From: an uncultured Dongia sp.
GTDB taxonomy: Bacteria; Pseudomonadota; Alphaproteobacteria; Dongiales; Dongiaceae
Assembly: GCF_936916975.1 (NCBI RefSeq)
Contig: NZ_CAKZGO010000022.1
Coordinates: 62,001-126,000, forward strand
Length of the DNA stretch: 64,000 bases
Reading direction: 5' to 3'
Part shown: piece after piece, positions 46,978-58,049 of the stretch
Numbering within the stretch: position 1 is the stretch's first letter
How the letters are laid out: each line of letters starts with the position of its first letter
Notes under the pieces: model-generated
The model's input: only the letters and a program-made list of their open reading frames with translations
The model's database searches: none
What the model was told of the DNA's origin: nothing
Position numbers and translations under genes: made by a program

Positions 46978-47562
46978 TCACGCAGCCCGGCCGATCTTGC
47001 GCAGCCAGTCGTTCCGCTTGAGGCGCCGATGGATCACCGGCAGATGGCAGTTCTGCGCGCGGGAATGAATCTCGCCGGTCCCGCAGATGGCAAAGCCGAT
47101 CTTTTCCAGAACGCGGTGCGAGGCGTCGTTGATGGTGACGGCGGAAGCGATCAGTTCCGGTAGTGCAAAATTCTCGAAGGCGAGGCGCACCAGGCGGCCG
47201 GCGGCCTCGGAGGCATAGCCGCGCCGCCAGTAATCGCGCCCGATCCAATAGCCGAGTTCCGGTCCTTCCGGCGTCTTCTGCAGGCCGACGCAGCCCAGCA
47301 ATTGATCACCTTCCTTCAGCACCACGCCGAGCACGATGGCGCCTTCGGGATCATCGATGAAGCGCGAGGCGGCATCGGCGGCCGCTTCCGGCGTCGCGAT
47401 GAAATCCAGCGCCATCTGCATGTCATAGGGATAGGGAATGGTCGAGGTATAGCGCGCGACGTCGAAATCGTTCACCAGGCGCACGATCTCATCCGCATCC
47501 GCGACGCTGAGCGGGCGCAGTCGCAGGCGTTCGGTCTCGATCTCAGGAACGATAATCGGCAT
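46978..47562 (-). CDS. GNAT-family N-acetyltransferase
   Basis: A 194-residue acetyltransferase related to RimJ/RimL. It begins MPIIVPEIETERLRLRPLS and carries the acetyl-CoA region LGYWIGRDYWRRGYASEA, then NDASHRVLEKIGF. The ATG overlaps argJ by 20 bases. The frame stays open further upstream but that part lies within argJ in another frame. Substrate is unknown. Confidence 0.9.
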   Translation of the reverse strand: MPIIVPEIETERLRLRPLSVADADEIVRLVNDFDVARYTSTIPYPYDMQMALDFIATPEAAADAASRFIDDPEGAIVLGVVLKEGDQLLGCVGLQKTPEGPELGYWIGRDYWRRGYASEAAGRLVRLAFENFALPELIASAVTINDASHRVLEKIGFAICGTGEIHSRAQNCHLPVIHRRLKRNDWLRKIGRAA

Positions 47563-48778
47563 TGATCTCGATGTAACGATGGGTGAGGTCGCAGGTCCAT
47601 ACGCGCGCCTTCGCCTTGCCCACGCCGACATCGACGCCGATATGGACATCGCGGGTCTTGATATGGGCGGCAACCGGCGTCTCGTCATAATCCGGACGGC
47701 GCTGGCCGTTGCGGGTGATCTCGACGCCGCCGATGCTGATGGCAAGCTTGTCGCGATCGGCCTTCTCACCGGACTTGCCGACCGCCATGACGATGCGGCC
47801 CCAATTGGCGTCCTCGCCGGCAATCGCCGTCTTGACCAAGGGCGAGTTGGCGATGGCGAGGCCGATGCGGCGTGCGGCAGCCGCGCTGGCAGCACCCGTG
47901 ACATCGATGGTGATCAGCTTTTCGGCGCCCTCGCCATCCTGCACGACCTGCACGGCAAGATCGGTGAGGAGCGACTCAAGTGCCGCGCGGAAATCCTTGA
48001 GGATCGGATCGGTGGCCGATGCCGGCTTCTTGTGCTTGGGCCCCTGTCCGGTCGCCACCAGCAGCAGGGTGTCAGATGTCGAGGTGTCGCCATCCACCGT
48101 GATGCAGTTGAACGAACGATCGGCAGCTTTGGCAAGCAAGGTCTGCAGGATGCCGGCCGGAATCTTGGCGTCGGTCGCCACAAACGCCAGCATGGTCGCC
48201 ATGTCAGGGGCGATCATGCCCGATCCCTTGGCGATGCCATTGATGGTCACTTCCGCATCGCCGATCCTGGCGGTGCGGCTGGCGACCTTTTCGAACGTGT
48301 CCGTGGTCATGATGGCGCGGGCGCCATCGTTCCAGGCTTCGGCGTTGAGGTCCTTGATGAGCGCGGGCAAGTTTTCGGTGATCGGCTTGTCGTTCAGAGG
48401 TTCGCCGATGACACCGGTCGAGGCGATATAGACCTCGCGCGGCTGGCATTTCAGTGCCTTCGCCGTGGCCTTCAAGCAGCGCTCCGCCGCTTCCAGCCCG
48501 ACCTTGCCGGTGAAGGCGTTGGAATTGCCGGCATTGACCAGGATCGCGCGGGCCTTGCCGCCCTTCAAATGCTTGCGGCAGATATCGACCGGGGCTGAGC
48601 AGGTGAGGGAGCGCGTCAGCACACCGGCGATGGTGCTGCCGGCGGCAACCTCCATCAGCATGACGTCCTTGCGGCCCTTATAGCGGACACCGCATTCCCT
48701 GGCGGATAGCCTGACCCCGGCCAAGGCCGGCAACGGATGAAACACGGTCGGTGCAAGCGGCGAGACCTTGGCGCCCAT
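47543..48778 (-). CDS. argJ: bifunctional ornithine acetyltransferase/N-acetylglutamate synthase ArgJ
   Basis: A 411-residue enzyme of arginine synthesis that recycles the acetyl group from N-acetylornithine to glutamate. It is made as a precursor that self-cleaves before the nucleophilic threonine T195 in DMATMLAF. ANWGRIVMAVG and the C-terminal TCDLTHRYIEINADYRS are typical. Length and start (MGAKVSPLAP) fit the family. It lies downstream of the parvulin gene with a 56-base gap. Confidence 0.96.
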   Translation of the reverse strand: MGAKVSPLAPTVFHPLPALAGVRLSARECGVRYKGRKDVMLMEVAAGSTIAGVLTRSLTCSAPVDICRKHLKGGKARAILVNAGNSNAFTGKVGLEAAERCLKATAKALKCQPREVYIASTGVIGEPLNDKPITENLPALIKDLNAEAWNDGARAIMTTDTFEKVASRTARIGDAEVTINGIAKGSGMIAPDMATMLAFVATDAKIPAGILQTLLAKAADRSFNCITVDGDTSTSDTLLLVATGQGPKHKKPASATDPILKDFRAALESLLTDLAVQVVQDGEGAEKLITIDVTGAASAAAARRIGLAIANSPLVKTAIAGEDANWGRIVMAVGKSGEKADRDKLAISIGGVEITRNGQRRPDYDETPVAAHIKTRDVHIGVDVGVGKAKARVWTCDLTHRYIEINADYRS

Positions 48779-48834
48779 CTGTTGTCGGCCTTTCGTCGGG
48801 TTGTTGTGATTATCGAATGTTACCGGATCAGATC

Positions 48835-49770
48835 TTACTGGGCCGGCTTCATGCCGCCATTGGGATCGATGATCTCCAGCTTCGCCGCGTCCTTGAGGTT
48901 CTTCGCCACTTCCTGGCGCAGCTCCTCGACGAGATCGAGGCGGATCTCTTCCTTCTGCTTGTCGAAGGCCGGGGCCGCCTTGGTGCGGTCGCCGGTGACG
49001 CGGATGATATGATAGCCGAACTGCGACTTCACCGGCGCCTTGCTGGTCTCGCCGCTCTTCAACGCAAAGGCCGCGTCTTCGAATTCCTTGACCATGGCGC
49101 CCTGGGTGAACCAGCCGAGCGCGCCGTCATTCTTGGCGGCACTAGGGTCGATCGACTTTTCCTTGGCCAGCTTGCCGAAATCGGCGCCCTTGTCGAGCTC
49201 GGCGATGATCGCCTTGGCCTCGTCTTCGGTCTTCACCAGGATATGGCTGGCAGCGATCTCGCGCTGCGGCGGGATTTTCTTCACGTCTTCTTCGAACTTG
49301 GCCTTGAGCTCATTATAGCGCGCATCGACGGCAGCGTCGGTGATCTTCGCGTCGATCTGCTTGCGGAAGTAGATCTCGCGGATCGCGTTGTCCTCGATCT
49401 GCCGGACCGATTCCGCGACCATCTTGGTCACTTCCGGATCCTTGTCGAGGCCGTCGGTGCGACCTTTATCCGCCACCAGCTTCAGGAAGATGTAGCGGTC
49501 GAGCAGCTGCGGGAAGAACTGGTCGGCATTGTCACGGATATCCTGGCGCAGGCCTTGCGCGGAATCGATGATGTCCTGGCGCGTGATGTCGACGCCGTTG
49601 AGCTTGGCCACGACCAGCTTGGGGTCCGGCATGCCGGGGGCCGCGGGCGCAGCCGTCGCGGGGGTGGTCGGCGTGGTTTGCGTGGTGTTGTCCTGTGCCA
49701 GCGCGACGCCGGCGCTGAGGGCGAGGAAGACGCCGGCGGTCAAAGCCTGGCGGAAAATCTGAGTGGCCAT
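48835..49770 (-). CDS. periplasmic parvulin-type peptidyl-prolyl isomerase
   Basis: A 311-residue exported foldase of the SurA/PrsA/PpiC group. Signal peptide LTAGVFLALSAGVALAQ is followed by a proline- and threonine-rich linker, an N-terminal chaperone helix region, and a parvulin domain (EIAASHILVKTEDEAKAI; GALGWFTQGAMVKEFEDAAF; SQFGYHIIRVTGDRT). It helps outer-membrane proteins fold. It is divergent from secA, a common alphaproteobacterial arrangement. Confidence 0.93.
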   Translation of the reverse strand: MATQIFRQALTAGVFLALSAGVALAQDNTTQTTPTTPATAAPAAPGMPDPKLVVAKLNGVDITRQDIIDSAQGLRQDIRDNADQFFPQLLDRYIFLKLVADKGRTDGLDKDPEVTKMVAESVRQIEDNAIREIYFRKQIDAKITDAAVDARYNELKAKFEEDVKKIPPQREIAASHILVKTEDEAKAIIAELDKGADFGKLAKEKSIDPSAAKNDGALGWFTQGAMVKEFEDAAFALKSGETSKAPVKSQFGYHIIRVTGDRTKAAPAFDKQKEEIRLDLVEELRQEVAKNLKDAAKLEIIDPNGGMKPAQ

Positions 49771-49984
49771 GGGATCAGGGGTATCCTTTGGTGCCTTAAA
49801 GGGGTGCCGGGACTAGGCTATATAGGGCGAAAACCCAGCGAGCGCCGGGGACTATGCCGAACGGCGTTCGGCCTTACAAGCGGAAAGGTCAAGGATTTCC
49901 GTGACTTCACCCCAAGTTGACAGGGCGTCGCCCGCGACCTATCTCTTCCGCAACCACAATCCAGAATTTTAAGGGTTTCTGAGC

Positions 49985-52630
49985 ATGTTCGCGGCGTTGG
50001 CGAGGCGGGTCTTCGGATCCGCGAATGACCGTTTTATTAAGGGCTTGGACAAGACGGTCGCTGCGGTGAACGCCCTGGAGCCGGAAGTTAAGGGCCTCAG
50101 CGACGACGACCTCCGCGCCCGCACCGGCTGGCTGCGCGGCCGCCTGGAAAAGGGCGAGACCCTCGACGACATCCTGCCCGATGCCTTTGCCACGGTTCGT
50201 GAGGCAGCGAGGCGGACCCTCGGCCAGCGGCATTTCGACGTCCAGATCAAGGGTGGCCTGGTCCAGCATCAGGGCCGGATCTCCGAGATGAAGACCGGTG
50301 AAGGCAAGACCCTGGTCGCCACCCTCCCGGTCTATTTGAATGCGATCGAGGGCAAGGGCGTTCATGTCGTCACGGTGAACGACTACCTCGCCAAGCGCGA
50401 TGCTAGCTGGATGGGGCAGGTCTACCAGTTCCTGGGGCTCACGGTGGGCTCCATCGTCCACGGCATGAACGATGTCGAACGCCGTGCCGCCTATGCCTGC
50501 GACGTTACCTACGGCACCAATAACGAGTTCGGCTTCGACTTTCTGCGCGACAACATGAAGCACCGCGTCGAGGACATGACGCAGCGACCGTTCAACTTCG
50601 CCATCGTCGACGAAGTCGACAGCATCCTGATTGACGAAGCACGCACCCCGCTCATCATCTCCGGCCCGACCGAGGACAATTCCGACCTCTATTATAAGGT
50701 CGACAAATTGATCCCGCATCTGATCGACGAGGACTTCGAGAAGGACGAGAAGTCACGCCATGTGACGCTGACGGATGCCGGCAACGAGCATATCGAACAG
50801 CTGCTGCGCGGCGTCGCTTTGATGAAGGCCGGGACGCTCTATGACGCGGCCAATATCAGTCTGGTGCATCACGTCAACCAGGCGCTGCGCGCTCACAAGC
50901 TCTTTACCCGCGATGTCGATTACATCGTGAAGGACGACAAGGTCGTCATCATCGACGAATTTACCGGCCGCATGATGGAAGGCCGCCGCTATTCGGAAGG
51001 CCTGCACCAGGCGCTAGAGGCCAAGGAAAACGTTTCGATCCAGAACGAGAACCAGACTCTGGCCTCGATCACCTTCCAGAACTATTTCCGCATGTATCCG
51101 AAGCTTGCCGGCATGACCGGTACGGCGATGACGGAAGCGCCGGAATTCTCCGACATCTACGGCCTCGACGTGGTCGAGATTCCGACCAATGTGCCGGTCA
51201 GCCGCAAGGACTATGACGACGAGGTCTATCGCACGGCCGCCGAGAAGTTCAAGGCGATCAGCGAACTGGTCGAGGAATGCCGCGCGCGCAACCAGCCGGT
51301 GCTGGTCGGCACGGTGTCGATCGAGAAATCGGAATTGCTCTCCGAGCATCTCAAGAAAAAGAAGATCCCGCATGCGGTGCTGAACGCCCGCTATCACGAG
51401 CAGGAAGCCTATATCATCGCCGATGCCGGCGTGCCGGGTGCTGTCACCATCGCCACCAACATGGCTGGCCGCGGTACCGACATCCAGCTGGGCGGCAACG
51501 TCAAGATGCGCATCGAGCGCGAATTGAAGGACATGCCGGAAGGCGCCGAACGCGAGAAGCGCGTCGCCGCGATCCTGGCCGAAGTCGAAGCAGCAAAGAA
51601 AGTGGCGCTGGAAGCCGGCGGTCTCTTCGTCATTGCGACCGAACGTCATGAAAGCCGCCGTATCGACAATCAGCTGCGTGGCCGTTCCGGCCGCCAGGGG
51701 GATCCCGGCGCCTCGCGCTTCTTCCTCTCCTTGGAAGATGACCTCATGCGCATCTTCGGGTCGGAGCGCATGGACACGATGCTGAAACGCCTGGGCCTCA
51801 AGGAAGGCGAAGCCATCGTCCATCCCTGGATCAACAAGGCGCTGGAGAAGGCGCAGCAGAAGGTCGAGGCGCGCAACTTCGAGATCCGCAAGAACCTGCT
51901 GAAGTTCGACAACGTCATGAATGACCAGCGCAAGGTGATCTACGAACAACGCAAGGAAATGATGATGGCGACCGACCTCAAGGAAGAGGTCGCCTCAATG
52001 CGCCACGAGGTCATCAACGACCTCATCAACCGCTATGTGCCGGAGAAGGCTTTCGCCGAGCAATGGGATGTGAAGGGCCTCCATGAGGAAACCCTGCGCA
52101 TCTTCGCGCTCGATCTGCCGTTTGCCGCCTGGGCCAAGGAAGAAGGCATCGCCGACGAAGCGATGCGCGAGCGCCTGGTCGAGGCGGTCGACAGCCGCAT
52201 GGCGGAAAAGGCCGCCAATACCGGCCCCGAACTGATGCGCGCCATCGAAAAGTCGCTGATCCTGCAGGTTCTGGATCAGAACTGGAAAGAGCATCTCCTC
52301 AACATGGACCATCTGCGCCACGCCATCGGCCTGCGCGCCTATGGCCAGCGCGATCCGTTGAACGAGTACAAGCGCGAAGGCTTCGAGATGTTCGAGGCGA
52401 TGTTGGACCGCCTGCGCGAGCAGGCGACATCGATGCTCTCGCATATCGAGGTCCGTCAGGAAGCCCAGCAGCCAGCGGCACCCGTGGCACCGCCCGCACC
52501 TGTGGCAACGGGGTCAAACGGGATCGACAAGAACAACCCGGCGACCTGGGCCAATCTCAACCGCAACGCCGAATGCCCCTGCGGGTCGGGCAAGAAGTAC
52601 AAGCACTGCCACGGGCAGCTGACGGCGTAG
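49985..52630 (+). CDS. secA: preprotein translocase ATPase SecA
   Basis: An 881-residue motor of the Sec pathway. Walker A is TGEGKT with K108, the DEAD-like [19 protein letters not shown] is intact, and [12 protein letters not shown] and [18 protein letters not shown] mark the second motor domain. The C-terminal SEC-C zinc site [14 protein letters not shown] is present and binds SecB or ribosomes in relatives. An acidic-to-proline linker ([11 protein letters not shown]) precedes it. It is monocistronic with a hairpin just beyond its stop. Confidence 0.98.
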   Translation: MFAALARRVFGSANDRFIKGLDKTVAAVNALEPEVKGLSDDDLRARTGWLRGRLEKGETLDDILPDAFATVREAARRTLGQRHFDVQIKGGLVQHQGRISEMKTGEGKTLVATLPVYLNAIEGKGVHVVTVNDYLAKRDASWMGQVYQFLGLTVGSIVHGMNDVERRAAYACDVTYGTNNEFGFDFLRDNMKHRVEDMTQRPFNFAIVDEVDSILIDEARTPLIISGPTEDNSDLYYKVDKLIPHLIDEDFEKDEKSRHVTLTDAGNEHIEQLLRGVALMKAGTLYDAANISLVHHVNQALRAHKLFTRDVDYIVKDDKVVIIDEFTGRMMEGRRYSEGLHQALEAKENVSIQNENQTLASITFQNYFRMYPKLAGMTGTAMTEAPEFSDIYGLDVVEIPTNVPVSRKDYDDEVYRTAAEKFKAISELVEECRARNQPVLVGTVSIEKSELLSEHLKKKKIPHAVLNARYHEQEAYIIADAGVPGAVTIATNMAGRGTDIQLGGNVKMRIERELKDMPEGAEREKRVAAILAEVEAAKKVALEAGGLFVIATERHESRRIDNQLRGRSGRQGDPGASRFFLSLEDDLMRIFGSERMDTMLKRLGLKEGEAIVHPWINKALEKAQQKVEARNFEIRKNLLKFDNVMNDQRKVIYEQRKEMMMATDLKEEVASMRHEVINDLINRYVPEKAFAEQWDVKGLHEETLRIFALDLPFAAWAKEEGIADEAMRERLVEAVDSRMAEKAANTGPELMRAIEKSLILQVLDQNWKEHLLNMDHLRHAIGLRAYGQRDPLNEYKREGFEMFEAMLDRLREQATSMLSHIEVRQEAQQPAAPVAPPAPVATGSNGIDKNNPATWANLNRNAECPCGSGKKYKHCHGQLTA

Positions 52631-52644
52631 CCGGGTTCGCACTA

Positions 52645-52669
52645 CCCCTCTCCCCTCGCGGGAGAGGGG
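52645..52669. terminator. hairpin between convergent secA and permease genes
   Basis: A perfect 10-bp stem, CCCCTCTCCC (52645-52654) with GGGAGAGGGG (52660-52669), around a five-base loop. There is no T-run on either side, so it may need Rho or simply block exonucleases. Confidence 0.55.
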
Positions 52670-52678
52670 CTGCTATTC

Positions 52679-53482
52679 CTAAACCACCCGCCCCATGGAA
52701 AAACCTCGCACGAGGTGCTTCCGCACGAAGATGATCAGCACGATGCCGGGGATGAGCCCTAGCACGCTCGCGGCTGACAGCAGCGAGACATTGGCCGCCA
52801 GCACCCCGCCGGCGCGGGTGATGATGCCGCCGATCGGCTTGGCATCGGTCGTGGTGAGGCCATTGGATATCAGGAATTCGACCCAGGAGAACATGAAGCA
52901 GAAAAAGGCCGTGACCGCGATGCCGGGCGCGATCTGCGGCAGCAGGATCTTGATGCTGAAGGCGACCGGCCCGTAGCCGTCGATCTTGGCCAGGTCATCC
53001 ATTTCGCGCGGGATCGCCGAAATGAAGCCTTCGAGAATCCAGATCGCCAGCGGCACATTGAAGAAGCAATGTGCGACCGCAACCGCGATATGGGTGTCGA
53101 TCAGGTTGAGATCAGAAAAAATCTGCACAAAGGGTACCAGCAGGATCGCCGGTGCCATCATCCTGAATAGCAGAAAGCCGAAGAACAGCGCGCGGCCGCC
53201 GGCAAAGCGCAGGCGGGAGAAGGCATAGGCTGCCGGTATGGCAACCGACACCGACAGCGCGACGTTGATGGCAACATAGACCAGCGCGTTGACATAGCCC
53301 AGATACCAGCCGGCATCGCTGAAGATGAGTTGGAAATTCGCGAAGGTCGGTTCCTGCGGCCAGAACGATATGCCGCTCATGATCTCCTTGTTCGACTTCA
53401 CACTCATGAGGATGAGCCAGTAGAACGGGACCATCAGAAGGGCGACATAGAATGTCGCGGCGAGGGGGATGCGAGTCTTCAT
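52679..53482 (-). CDS. carbohydrate-type ABC transporter permease (MalG-like)
   Basis: A 267-residue inner-membrane permease with six helices and the EAA loop EMDDLAKIDGYGPVAFSIKILLPQIAPG of the MalG subfamily. It overlaps its partner by four bases. Substrate class is probably sugar, polyol or glycerol-3-phosphate. Nothing else of the transporter is encoded alongside. Confidence 0.9.
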   Translation of the reverse strand: MKTRIPLAATFYVALLMVPFYWLILMSVKSNKEIMSGISFWPQEPTFANFQLIFSDAGWYLGYVNALVYVAINVALSVSVAIPAAYAFSRLRFAGGRALFFGFLLFRMMAPAILLVPFVQIFSDLNLIDTHIAVAVAHCFFNVPLAIWILEGFISAIPREMDDLAKIDGYGPVAFSIKILLPQIAPGIAVTAFFCFMFSWVEFLISNGLTTTDAKPIGGIITRAGGVLAANVSLLSAASVLGLIPGIVLIIFVRKHLVRGFSMGRVV

Positions 53483-54336
53483 GCGGCTGTCCCGCTGTGT
53501 TTCGGCACGATGAGGCGGAACAGCAGGAAGGAGAAGAGGGCGATAAAGGCGAAGCAGATCACCGCCAGCGCCCCGCCCTGGCCGAGATCGAACTGGATAA
53601 GTGCCGTCTGCACCAGCTCGTGGGACAGGAAGGTCGTGGCAACGCCCGGCCCGCCGCGCGTCACGACATAGGCCTCGGTATAGATCATAAAGCCATCCAT
53701 GAAACGCAGCAGGATGCCGATCAACAGCACCATGCGCAGCTTCGGCAGCTGGATGTAGCGGAACACGGCCCAGCGGCTGGCGCCGTCAATGCGCGCCGCG
53801 CGGTAGTAATCCTCGGGGATGGCGCGGAGACCCGCAAAGCAGAGTAGCACGATGAGACTCGTCCAGTGCCAGGCATCCATCGCGATGAGGGTGAGCCAGA
53901 CCACGACCGGATTATTCATGTCGTAGGTCAGACCCAGGGCCGCCGCCGCCTCGTAGAAAAGCCCCGCCTTGGGCGCCACCAATATCTTCCACAGATAGCC
54001 CACGACAATGGTGGGTGTCAGAAGTGGAATGGCGAGAAGGACGATGTAGAGGGAAGAGAGAAAGCCCTTTGCCGGCATGCGCAGCGCGATGAACAGGCCG
54101 AGCGGCACTTCCACCAGCAACAGCAGGAGCGCAAAGCCGAGGCTTCGGGTGGCCGCCGCGTGAAAGTCCGGCGAGGTAAGGATTGCCTGGAACCAATCCA
54201 GGCCTACCCAGACGAAGCTGTTTCCCATGAAAGTATCATGGACCGCGTAAAAGAACACGAAGCCCATGGGCACAATTCCGCAGGCCATCATGACCAGCAG
54301 GGCAGGCGCCAGCAATGTGTAGGCGTTGCCTTTCAT
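53479..54336 (-). CDS. carbohydrate-type ABC transporter permease (MalF-like)
   Basis: A 285-residue six-helix permease of the MalF/UgpA subfamily, with an EAA loop IPEDYYRAARIDGASRWAVFRYIQLP. ATG at 54336 is chosen; an open frame reaching 54378 would overlap the pip gene. It forms a heterodimer with the next gene. No binding protein or ATPase gene lies in the neighbourhood. Confidence 0.9.
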   Translation of the reverse strand: MKGNAYTLLAPALLVMMACGIVPMGFVFFYAVHDTFMGNSFVWVGLDWFQAILTSPDFHAAATRSLGFALLLLLVEVPLGLFIALRMPAKGFLSSLYIVLLAIPLLTPTIVVGYLWKILVAPKAGLFYEAAAALGLTYDMNNPVVVWLTLIAMDAWHWTSLIVLLCFAGLRAIPEDYYRAARIDGASRWAVFRYIQLPKLRMVLLIGILLRFMDGFMIYTEAYVVTRGGPGVATTFLSHELVQTALIQFDLGQGGALAVICFAFIALFSFLLFRLIVPKHSGTAA

Positions 54337-54349
54337 GGGGCGGCGAGGC

Positions 54350-55333
<984 letters not shown>

Positions 55334-55375
55334 TCAGGATTAGGCGATCTTACCGGATCGGGCAAGCAGTCGACG

Positions 55376-55882
55376 TCAATCGCCCTTCACGCCGGCCAAA
55401 GGCAGATCGCCGCTTTCGATCGCATGGCGCAGCGCCTTCAGGCCCAGTTCCAACTCCTCCGCCATCTCGCGTGAGCGACGGATGTCGGCGATGTCGGTCT
55501 CGCCAATCGGTGCGCGCTTGCCGCTGCCCAGATCGACGATCTGGGCCAGATAGCGGCCCTTGAGCTTGGCCAGCAAACGCGCCACGCGCTGCACCTCGAC
55601 CGGGGTGCAGGACTGCACCGCATGTTCGGTCTCGGCCCGGGTGAAGCTGCGGATGTCGCTGGTGAGGTGATAGAGATACTGCCCGATGCTGGGCACGTTC
55701 TCGAACACCTTGGCCCGTTGCGGGACGGCAGGGCGAACCTCATCGGTCCCGGCATAATATGCGCCGGGGACTTTCAACGGTGTCACATTGCCACTCACCG
55801 CCGATTTTCGCCCGGAAGCATCCATCCGGCTGTGATCATTCGATTTTTCGGCTTCCGCCTTCTTCGAGAACATGGACAACAT
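55376..55882 (-). CDS. hypothetical protein
   Basis: A 168-residue soluble protein of no recognised family. The first 60 residues are polar and likely disordered. The rest is rich in charged, helix-forming residues (SIGQYLYHLTSDIRSFTRAETEHAV; EVQRVARLLAKLKGRYLAQIVDLG; REMAEELELGLKALRHAIESG). No signal peptide or membrane helix. It starts 65 bases after the GGDEF-like gene and is probably in its transcript. Confidence 0.6.
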   Translation of the reverse strand: MLSMFSKKAEAEKSNDHSRMDASGRKSAVSGNVTPLKVPGAYYAGTDEVRPAVPQRAKVFENVPSIGQYLYHLTSDIRSFTRAETEHAVQSCTPVEVQRVARLLAKLKGRYLAQIVDLGSGKRAPIGETDIADIRRSREMAEELELGLKALRHAIESGDLPLAGVKGD

Positions 55883-55947
55883 GGGCAGATTCTTCCCCTT
55901 GGTTCACCATCTGGGGAAGACGATGCAAACCCTGTGCCGGGAGAGAT

Positions 55948-56880
55948 CTAGGCGAAGACGAACATGTTGGCGCCGCGCTCACGGGCCTGCAGCATCGCAT
56001 CGGTCGCCCGCGACAGCAGCCCCTCGGCGACGGTGGCGCTGGTGGGGTAGAGCGAGATGCCGACGGCGGCATTGAGCGCCACCGGGCCGATGCCGATGGA
56101 CAGCGGCCGGCCGACTTCCTCGATGATCTTTTCGGCGACGATCTGGATGTCTTCGACCCTCGGCATCGATTCGGCGAGGATCGCCAGCTGCTGCGCCTCG
56201 AAGCGCGCGATGGTGTCGCTGCCGCGCAAGGTCGGCAGGATGCGCTCGGACAGTTCGCGCATGGCGAGGTCCTGATAGGCGCCGTCCTCGCCATGTCCGT
56301 CCGGCAGGTTTTCGATGTCCACCAGCAGGACCGCGAAGAAATCCCGATTGCGCTTGGCGCGCCGCACCGCCAGCGACAGGATCTCCCAGAACAGGATCTG
56401 GCTGGGCAGGGATGTGATCGGATCAAAGAGGCGCAGACGTGTAAGCTTGCGTTCGGAATCCCGCCGCGCCAGCGCATAGCGCATGGCCCGCCGCAGCACG
56501 ACGGCCGAGAGATCGCCAACCGCGATGACGTCGATAGCGCCGGCGGCGACCGCTGCCTGGGCGATCTGCGTCGCCTCGCTGTCCACGAGGCCGATCACCG
56601 GCCCGGCGCGCGAGATGATCGGAATGGCTGCCAGCAGATTGTGGTGGCTGCTGCCGCTGCCGCGCAGATCATAAAGCGCCACGCCCCGCGCACCGGCGCT
56701 GGACAGAGCCTTCACGGTCTTTTCCGGGTCCGCCACGATGACAAGCTCGATCGGTTCCTGCGGGCGTTCGGCCACCTGGCGCTGCAGCTGCTGGCCAAAG
56801 GCCGCATCGCCGGTCAGCGCCACCAGGGTGAGGCCCCCCAGGGTCATGGCGGCGTCCAGGGACAGGTCAGAATCGCTCAT
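55948..56880 (-). CDS. degenerate GGDEF-domain protein
   Basis: A 310-residue cytoplasmic protein. Residues about 17-130 form a receiver-like alpha/beta fold. Residues about 150-310 are GGDEF-like (LFDPITSLPSQILFWEIL; FFAVLLVDIENL; AVGISLYPTSAT). The signature is R226-F-E-A-Q-Q-L, so GGDEF is replaced by EAQQL and it is unlikely to make cyclic-di-GMP. It may bind c-di-GMP or a partner. Start and stop are clear. Confidence 0.82.
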   Translation of the reverse strand: MSDSDLSLDAAMTLGGLTLVALTGDAAFGQQLQRQVAERPQEPIELVIVADPEKTVKALSSAGARGVALYDLRGSGSSHHNLLAAIPIISRAGPVIGLVDSEATQIAQAAVAAGAIDVIAVGDLSAVVLRRAMRYALARRDSERKLTRLRLFDPITSLPSQILFWEILSLAVRRAKRNRDFFAVLLVDIENLPDGHGEDGAYQDLAMRELSERILPTLRGSDTIARFEAQQLAILAESMPRVEDIQIVAEKIIEEVGRPLSIGIGPVALNAAVGISLYPTSATVAEGLLSRATDAMLQARERGANMFVFA

Positions 56881-56997
56881 AATGTGGCACCCGCTGCGTG
56901 AAATCGTCTTGTCCGGGGACGGTGACAGAGCGGCTGATCCAAGACAAGGGCGTAACCGCTTCTTGCCAACCGCACCTCGCTCGGCTATGCGGCCACC

Positions 56998-57879
56998 ATG
57001 ATCCTGGATGACGACATCGAAGACCTGTTCCGCACAATCCCGCTCCTCGCCGGCACGCCGCGTGCTGCCTGGCAGGTGACGGCGCTGGGCGGGATCACCA
57101 ATCGCAGCTATCGACTCCGCGCAGGCGATCTCGACCTAGTGCTGCGCTGGCCGGGGGCCAGTGCGTCCCGCTATCTCGACCGCAGCGCCGAACCGGCGAA
57201 TGCAAGTGCTGTCGCCGAGTTAGGGTTGAGCCCGCGCGTGCTCGCGGCCGACCCCGCGCAAGGCTGGTACATCACCGCCTATGAAACCGGCGCCCGGCCG
57301 CTCACCGATGATGATTTTGCCGATGCGACAGTCTTTGCCGAGGTTATCGCATTGCTGACCACGCTGCACCGTGCGCCAATCCGCTTTCCATTCCAACAGG
57401 GCCTGTTCCAGGCGATCGATCTCTATCTGACGCTGGCGCCGACGCCGCGCATGCTGGATCTGCGCCGCCGCCTCGATCCCGTCCAGGCAGCACTCGCCCG
57501 CAACCGCCTGCCGATGGCGCCCTGCCATATCGATCCCAACCCAGCGAACTTCCTGCGCTGCGCCGATGGCCGCCTGCAGCTCATCGATTGGGAATTCGCC
57601 GCCATGGAAGAACCGCTCTGGGATCTGGCCGCCGTGTCGTTGGAGGCCGACTCACCCGCGCACACCGCCTTGATCGCGTCGCTGATCGGTACTGCGCAGA
57701 TGCCACGCTTCGAGCTCTACAAGACCACGATCAACCTCGTCGCCGCCAGCTGGTGCGAGGCGGAGATCGTGGCCGGCAATGATTCCGCCGATCTTATGGC
57801 CTTGCGCGACCAGCGTATCCAACGCCTGGAGCAGCGCCTGGCCGATCCGTGCCACGTCATCTGGCTGCAGCAAGCTTGA
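56998..57879 (+). CDS. thiamine-kinase-like aminoglycoside/choline phosphotransferase
   Basis: A 293-residue kinase of the APH/choline kinase fold. The catalytic loop reads H177-I-D179-P-N-P-A-N184, and D197 in LIDWEFA binds magnesium. It ends 31 bases before the TPP riboswitch that leads thiBPQ, so it may be the thiamine kinase (ThiK) of salvage. That role is inferred from position; the sequence alone fits choline, thiamine or other small-molecule kinases. Confidence 0.75.
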   Translation: MILDDDIEDLFRTIPLLAGTPRAAWQVTALGGITNRSYRLRAGDLDLVLRWPGASASRYLDRSAEPANASAVAELGLSPRVLAADPAQGWYITAYETGARPLTDDDFADATVFAEVIALLTTLHRAPIRFPFQQGLFQAIDLYLTLAPTPRMLDLRRRLDPVQAALARNRLPMAPCHIDPNPANFLRCADGRLQLIDWEFAAMEEPLWDLAAVSLEADSPAHTALIASLIGTAQMPRFELYKTTINLVAASWCEAEIVAGNDSADLMALRDQRIQRLEQRLADPCHVIWLQQA

Positions 57880-57910
57880 CAATCTGACCCTTCCTGACGA
57901 AAGTGACCGC

Positions 57911-58010
57911 CACTCAACGGGGTGCCCCAGTTCAGGGGCTGAGAGAAGCGAACGAGCGCTTCAACCCGCGGAACCTGATCCGGGTCATGCCGGCGGAGGG
58001 ATATGAGTCA
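57911..58010 (+). promoter_or_regulatory. TPP riboswitch (THI element)
   Basis: The aptamer core is easily read: GGGGTGCC, CTGAGA, ACCCG, GAACCTGATC, GGGT and TGCCGGCGGAGGGA. The closing helix P1 pairs ACTCA (57913-57917) with TGAGT just past GGGA. It controls thiBPQ; TPP binding would reduce expression. Confidence 0.95.
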
Positions 58011-58049
58011 GCGATTGAAGATCCAACGGTCCCAATCCCGATATCAGCT

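Noticed and set aside
47563-47904. N-terminal extension of the GNAT protein
   Set aside because: The open frame lies inside argJ in another frame and is Arg/Ser-rich. The family start is at 47562.
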